The notes beneath the pieces were generated by a model. That model saw only the letters and a program-made list of their open reading frames with translations, searched no databases and had not been told where the DNA came from. The translations under genes and the position numbers were made by a program. Positions 61,227 through 64,000 of a stretch of 64,000 nt of DNA are shown here, in pieces. The DNA is from Chryseobacterium culicis (GTDB taxonomy: Bacteria > Bacteroidota > Bacteroidia > Flavobacteriales > Weeksellaceae). The stretch covers positions 1,892,665 to 1,956,664 of the forward strand of contig NZ_PCPP01000001.1 of assembly GCF_002979755.1 (NCBI RefSeq). The letters run 5' to 3'. Each line of letters opens with the position of its first letter. The first letter of the stretch is position 1.

Positions 61227-63107
61227 TTACTGCATTTTTACCTGTTTACCACTATTGATAAGTACTTCCTTGGCACTTTCCACATTAATAGCATCTTTTG
61301 TACTAATGTAAGAGCCAGCCTCCATATTTTCTGTAATATTTTTAGCAGTAGACTTTCTACCAGCCTCTGCGGTTTCAATAATATTGCTTGCTGTCAGATT
61401 GTAATCATCATTAGCGGTTTCCGTGATATCTTCTCCTGCCATAATATTTACATTTCTCTGGGCAGAGGCAATGATATTTTTTCCGGCATTAATCTGCACA
61501 TTTTCTCCGGCTGTGAAGGTTATATTTTTGGGAGCATTCACAATGATATTCCCTTTTCCATCCATGAGATAGGTATTTCCGCTAGGATCTTCAATGAAAA
61601 TACTTCCTTCCTGATCGTTAAAAATGACTTTATTACCACTTCTCGTTTGAATAGACTTAAGGTGATTATTGATACTTCCTCCCAATGCCACCTGTCCATG
61701 GAACATTCCTCCCATAGCAAACGGAAAATCCGGATGATGATATTCAAAACCGACCATAACCTGATCTCCTACTTCAGGTACCGCAACAAAACCTCTGTTT
61801 TGAGTAATCATGTCTGTTCCTCCTGCATCAGGGCTCATCATTCTGATAAAATGGGTAGTGTCAGGATTTTTCTGCCAATCGAATCTCACCTGTATTCTTC
61901 CCTGATTGAGAGGATCGGTATTGGAAACAACAGTGGCCACCTGCGGCTCGGCTTTAGGCTGTATGAATTCAGGTTTTGGCATAAAGCCTGTTCCTTCAGC
62001 AATGGCTTCAAAACTGCCATTATAATATCCTCTGGCATTGACTTCATGGTTCACTTCAGTAACCGTAATTTTTGTAAAGTAAGACGTCTGGCTGGTATCC
62101 GGCTTCCGCATTTCAATATCGGCAAGGCAGCCCGGATACAGAAAGGGAACCGTAGTATTTCCCGAAACAGTAAATACTTCTACAGCAGCACTTCCCGCGG
62201 CGCTTTTCTGAGAGTCACTTACATCCACAAACATATTGGCATTGATAGGAGCCGGAGAAAGTGAACGGGTTTTAAAGATATTGTTGTTAAGTTCATAAGC
62301 TTTGGAAGGAATTTCTCCCAAATGTCTGATATTATTTTCAGAACCTTCCATTTTTGTATGGCTGCTGCTGTTATATCCAAAAAACTCAGGATTGGTGTGT
62401 ACAGCATTCAGTTCTACCTGAACATCTGTTGCATTGCTTCCATAGACAAGTCGGATCGGTTTTTCAGAAGGCGGAAGCTTCCCAAAATGAAGAACTTCTC
62501 CATCGTAGTAGAACTGTTCTCCGTATGCTTCTGCAGTTCGTGCAAGATAGTTATAGTGGGTTTCGTTATATTGTGAACTATAATTGATATAGCTTTTGTT
62601 CTGCGTATCTACTCTGAAATCAAATTTCTCTGATCCTAGTGCTTCTTTAAGTATTTTATTGGCGATAATTCCTGTATTGACAGACTGATCTCCTCCAAAA
62701 CTTTGAGTATGGGGAGCGGCATCCATGAGAATAGTAGGACTTTGACCTCTCAGTACTATATTCCCCAGGCTCATTTTTTCCTGGCTGAATGCAGCTTTGG
62801 TGATTACCCCTACAAAAGTTCTTTCCGGGCTTTCGCTTTCATAATCTTTATATTTGAAAACAATGGTAATCCTTTTTCCCAAAAACTGGCGGGCTTGTTC
62901 CAGGGTGTGGTTTTGAGCTTCTCCAAGAGAATCATGGGCGAGAATAAGTTCAAAATTGTGATGGCGTCTTGCACTTTGCTGTAGGCGAAAATGCTTGAAG
63001 TGTTTGATAATCTTGCCTTCAATCACAATATCCAGTTTCACCACACGGTTGATTCCGGGAATATGATTCTCTGAAATCTTATCGGAATTCGAGGCATTTT
63101 TATTCAT
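61227..63107 (-). CDS. VgrG / TssI spike protein
   Basis: 626 aa with the gp27-like part at 1-380 (LQQSARRHHNFELILAHDSL, TAEAYGEQFYYDGEVLHFGK), the gp5 OB-fold (NTDPLNQGRIQVRFDWQKNP, PEVGDQVMVGFEYHHPDFPF) and a C-terminal beta-helix needle (NIIVNAPKNITFTAGENVQI and Ala/Asn-rich repeats to the end). No extra catalytic domain is fused. It is the spike that carries PAAR-like effectors in the T6SSiii of Bacteroidota. Confidence 0.95.
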   Translation of the reverse strand: MNKNASNSDKISENHIPGINRVVKLDIVIEGKIIKHFKHFRLQQSARRHHNFELILAHDSLGEAQNHTLEQARQFLGKRITIVFKYKDYESESPERTFVGVITKAAFSQEKMSLGNIVLRGQSPTILMDAAPHTQSFGGDQSVNTGIIANKILKEALGSEKFDFRVDTQNKSYINYSSQYNETHYNYLARTAEAYGEQFYYDGEVLHFGKLPPSEKPIRLVYGSNATDVQVELNAVHTNPEFFGYNSSSHTKMEGSENNIRHLGEIPSKAYELNNNIFKTRSLSPAPINANMFVDVSDSQKSAAGSAAVEVFTVSGNTTVPFLYPGCLADIEMRKPDTSQTSYFTKITVTEVNHEVNARGYYNGSFEAIAEGTGFMPKPEFIQPKAEPQVATVVSNTDPLNQGRIQVRFDWQKNPDTTHFIRMMSPDAGGTDMITQNRGFVAVPEVGDQVMVGFEYHHPDFPFAMGGMFHGQVALGGSINNHLKSIQTRSGNKVIFNDQEGSIFIEDPSGNTYLMDGKGNIIVNAPKNITFTAGENVQINAGKNIIASAQRNVNIMAGEDITETANDDYNLTASNIIETAEAGRKSTAKNITENMEAGSYISTKDAINVESAKEVLINSGKQVKMQ

Positions 63108-63165
63108 AGTGATTAGGTGTTTTTTTTCAGAACTTCATTTTAAATAAACAGGAGTTCTATAAGGT

Positions 63166-63212
63166 TAAAAAAGGCAGAACAGCATCCCATAAACCGGGTG
63201 TACTATCCTGCC
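63166..63212 (-). terminator. Terminator/attenuator between hcp and vgrG
   Basis: On the minus strand GGCAG ... CTGCC (plus coordinates 63173-63177 and 63208-63212) encloses CACCC / GGG pairing and is followed by TTTTTT. It lies 24 nt after the hcp stop and would let hcp be made in excess over the downstream payload genes. Confidence 0.65.
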
Positions 63213-63235
63213 TGATATTTAAATTCTGAATAAGC

Positions 63236-63640
63236 TTAAGAAGGCCATGCTCCGAAGTAAGAAGAATTCCCCAGATCTATCTGTTCTGCACTTATCACAA
63301 AACTGATATACATACTGTTGTCATCTACAGCATCGAAATCTACTTCATGCTGAATAACATAGCCGTTGTTCCACTTCAGGGTTGTTAATGTTCCTTCTTC
63401 GTGAGATTTATTGAAAGTGATCTCACCTACGGTAGGCTTATATTTTCCGTTCAGTAAACTTTCCAGAATGTCTGATTTTTCAGTAGCTTCCACCGTGATT
63501 TTGATAAGAGCGTTGGAAGGGTCTGATGCTACACGTCCTGATACGTCTGTAGATCTTGATACGCTGTAGTTAAGCTTTAATAACTTTTGTCCTTCACCGT
63601 TGTTGAATTTTAAAATTCCTCTTGAATTTCTTTCTGCCAT
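63236..63640 (-). CDS. Hcp / TssD tube protein (Bacteroidota T6SSiii type)
   Basis: 134 aa, beta-rich: MAERNSRGILKFNNGEGQKL, DVSGRVASDPSNALIKITVE, GEITFNKSHEEGTLTTLKWN, VIQHEVDFDAVDDNSMYISF. This is the TssD family that builds the tube in Bacteroidota T6SS, distinct in sequence from proteobacterial Hcp. First gene of the operon, with its own consensus promoter. Confidence 0.9.
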   Translation of the reverse strand: MAERNSRGILKFNNGEGQKLLKLNYSVSRSTDVSGRVASDPSNALIKITVEATEKSDILESLLNGKYKPTVGEITFNKSHEEGTLTTLKWNNGYVIQHEVDFDAVDDNSMYISFVISAEQIDLGNSSYFGAWPS

Positions 63641-63693
63641 GATTTGTAAATTTTAATGGTTAATATGTTGTGATTGTTTACTTTCTATATCAC

Positions 63694-63722
63694 CAAATAT
63701 AGATGTATTTACAAAAAGCAAA
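63694..63722 (-). promoter_or_regulatory. Consensus promoter of the T6SS operon
   Basis: On the minus strand TTTG (63722-63719), 17-nt spacer, TATATTTG (63701-63694), 53 nt before the hcp ATG. Both elements are perfect. The remaining DNA to 64000 is AT-rich and shows no gene. Confidence 0.65.
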
Positions 63723-64000
63723 TAGAATTTATGATTAAATTTTAAAAAGTGTCGTAATAGTACGACTAACAACTGTTAGGCTAATTAATCACTATAAATC
63801 AAGTGTTTGCCATTTTTCCACCTGAAAACTGGATTATTTTATTGACTGTTTAATATTGTTCAAATAAAAACAATCTTCTGATTACTCCCTGATAGAAAAA
63901 AAAGTTTCAAGCAGACCACAAATTTTCGGAATCATGCGCCTATTTATTAGGATACTTTTTAAAACAATAAAAAAACAGAAAAAAATAAGACCCATCAAAA

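Noticed and set aside
61647..62264. 205-codon open frame antisense to vgrG
   Set aside because: The VgrG frame on the opposite strand is full length and domain-complete; the antisense product has no recognisable feature.
1..64000. Insertion sequences, integrases or prophage genes
   Set aside because: No transposase, integrase or phage structural gene was found; the T6SS genes resemble phage tail parts only through VgrG and Hcp homology.

Overview
The window looks like chromosome of a Chryseobacterium-type member of the Bacteroidota (Weeksellaceae). The DNA is AT-rich. Promoters, where visible, follow the Bacteroidota TTG-N17-23-TAnnTTTG pattern and most genes lack an obvious Shine-Dalgarno sequence. 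Two secreted proteins carry type IX secretion (T9SS) C-terminal sorting domains. The best-recognised genes (oleate hydratase, PNGase F-like protein, YpdA, Bat operon, TssD-type Hcp) all fit this group. No database search was possible, so the genus is an inference.

Layout. 0-8 kb: the tail of an acetyltransferase, a MutS2 without Smr domain, a T9SS protein, a small ABC pair, an SH3-like secreted protein, a cobalamin riboswitch that unexpectedly leads into an acyl-CoA thioesterase, and an HD phosphohydrolase. 8-14 kb: a PadR/PspC regulatory pair, a 20-codon amphipathic small ORF, a PlsC-like acyltransferase, two menaquinone genes (DHNA-CoA thioesterase and isochorismate synthase), a pair of diverged intergenic repeats, and MarC. 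14-22 kb: a complete MoxR-DUF58-BatA-BatB-BatC-BatD operon on the minus strand with an SSAT-like acetyltransferase embedded. 22-34 kb: secreted proteins including a PNGase F-like protein with a T9SS signal, DinB, RlmB, a serine hydrolase, lipoproteins, a YfhO membrane protein and a GT4 glycosyltransferase. 34-43 kb: YpdA, an MFS exporter, an AraC regulator with oleate hydratase and a hydroxyacyl-CoA dehydrogenase, a 210-bp inverted-repeat element, and glnS.

43-44.4 kb is a small-peptide locus: a near-perfect sigma-54 promoter in front of a 25-residue cationic peptide, then a 55-residue Cys-rich precursor with a double-glycine leader. 44-50 kb is housekeeping: menC-fbp, aspartokinase, an OlsF/GlsF-type bifunctional aminolipid acyltransferase, and tRNA-Phe.

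51.7-63.7 kb, minus strand, is the most interesting region: a type VI secretion (T6SSiii) payload operon. It runs Hcp(TssD) - VgrG - DUF3289 protein - lipoprotein - unknown 264-aa protein - a 1419-aa effector (PAAR-like DUF4280 head, Ig-like middle, GH19-type glycosidase and M23 endopeptidase) - two paralogous exported proteins that are good candidates for its immunity factors. GC content falls from about 39% in the effector's delivery half to about 28% in its toxin half and about 24% in the two downstream genes (hand counts of sample lines). That pattern suggests a toxin-immunity module swapped onto a resident delivery scaffold. No T6SS structural genes other than hcp and vgrG are in the window.
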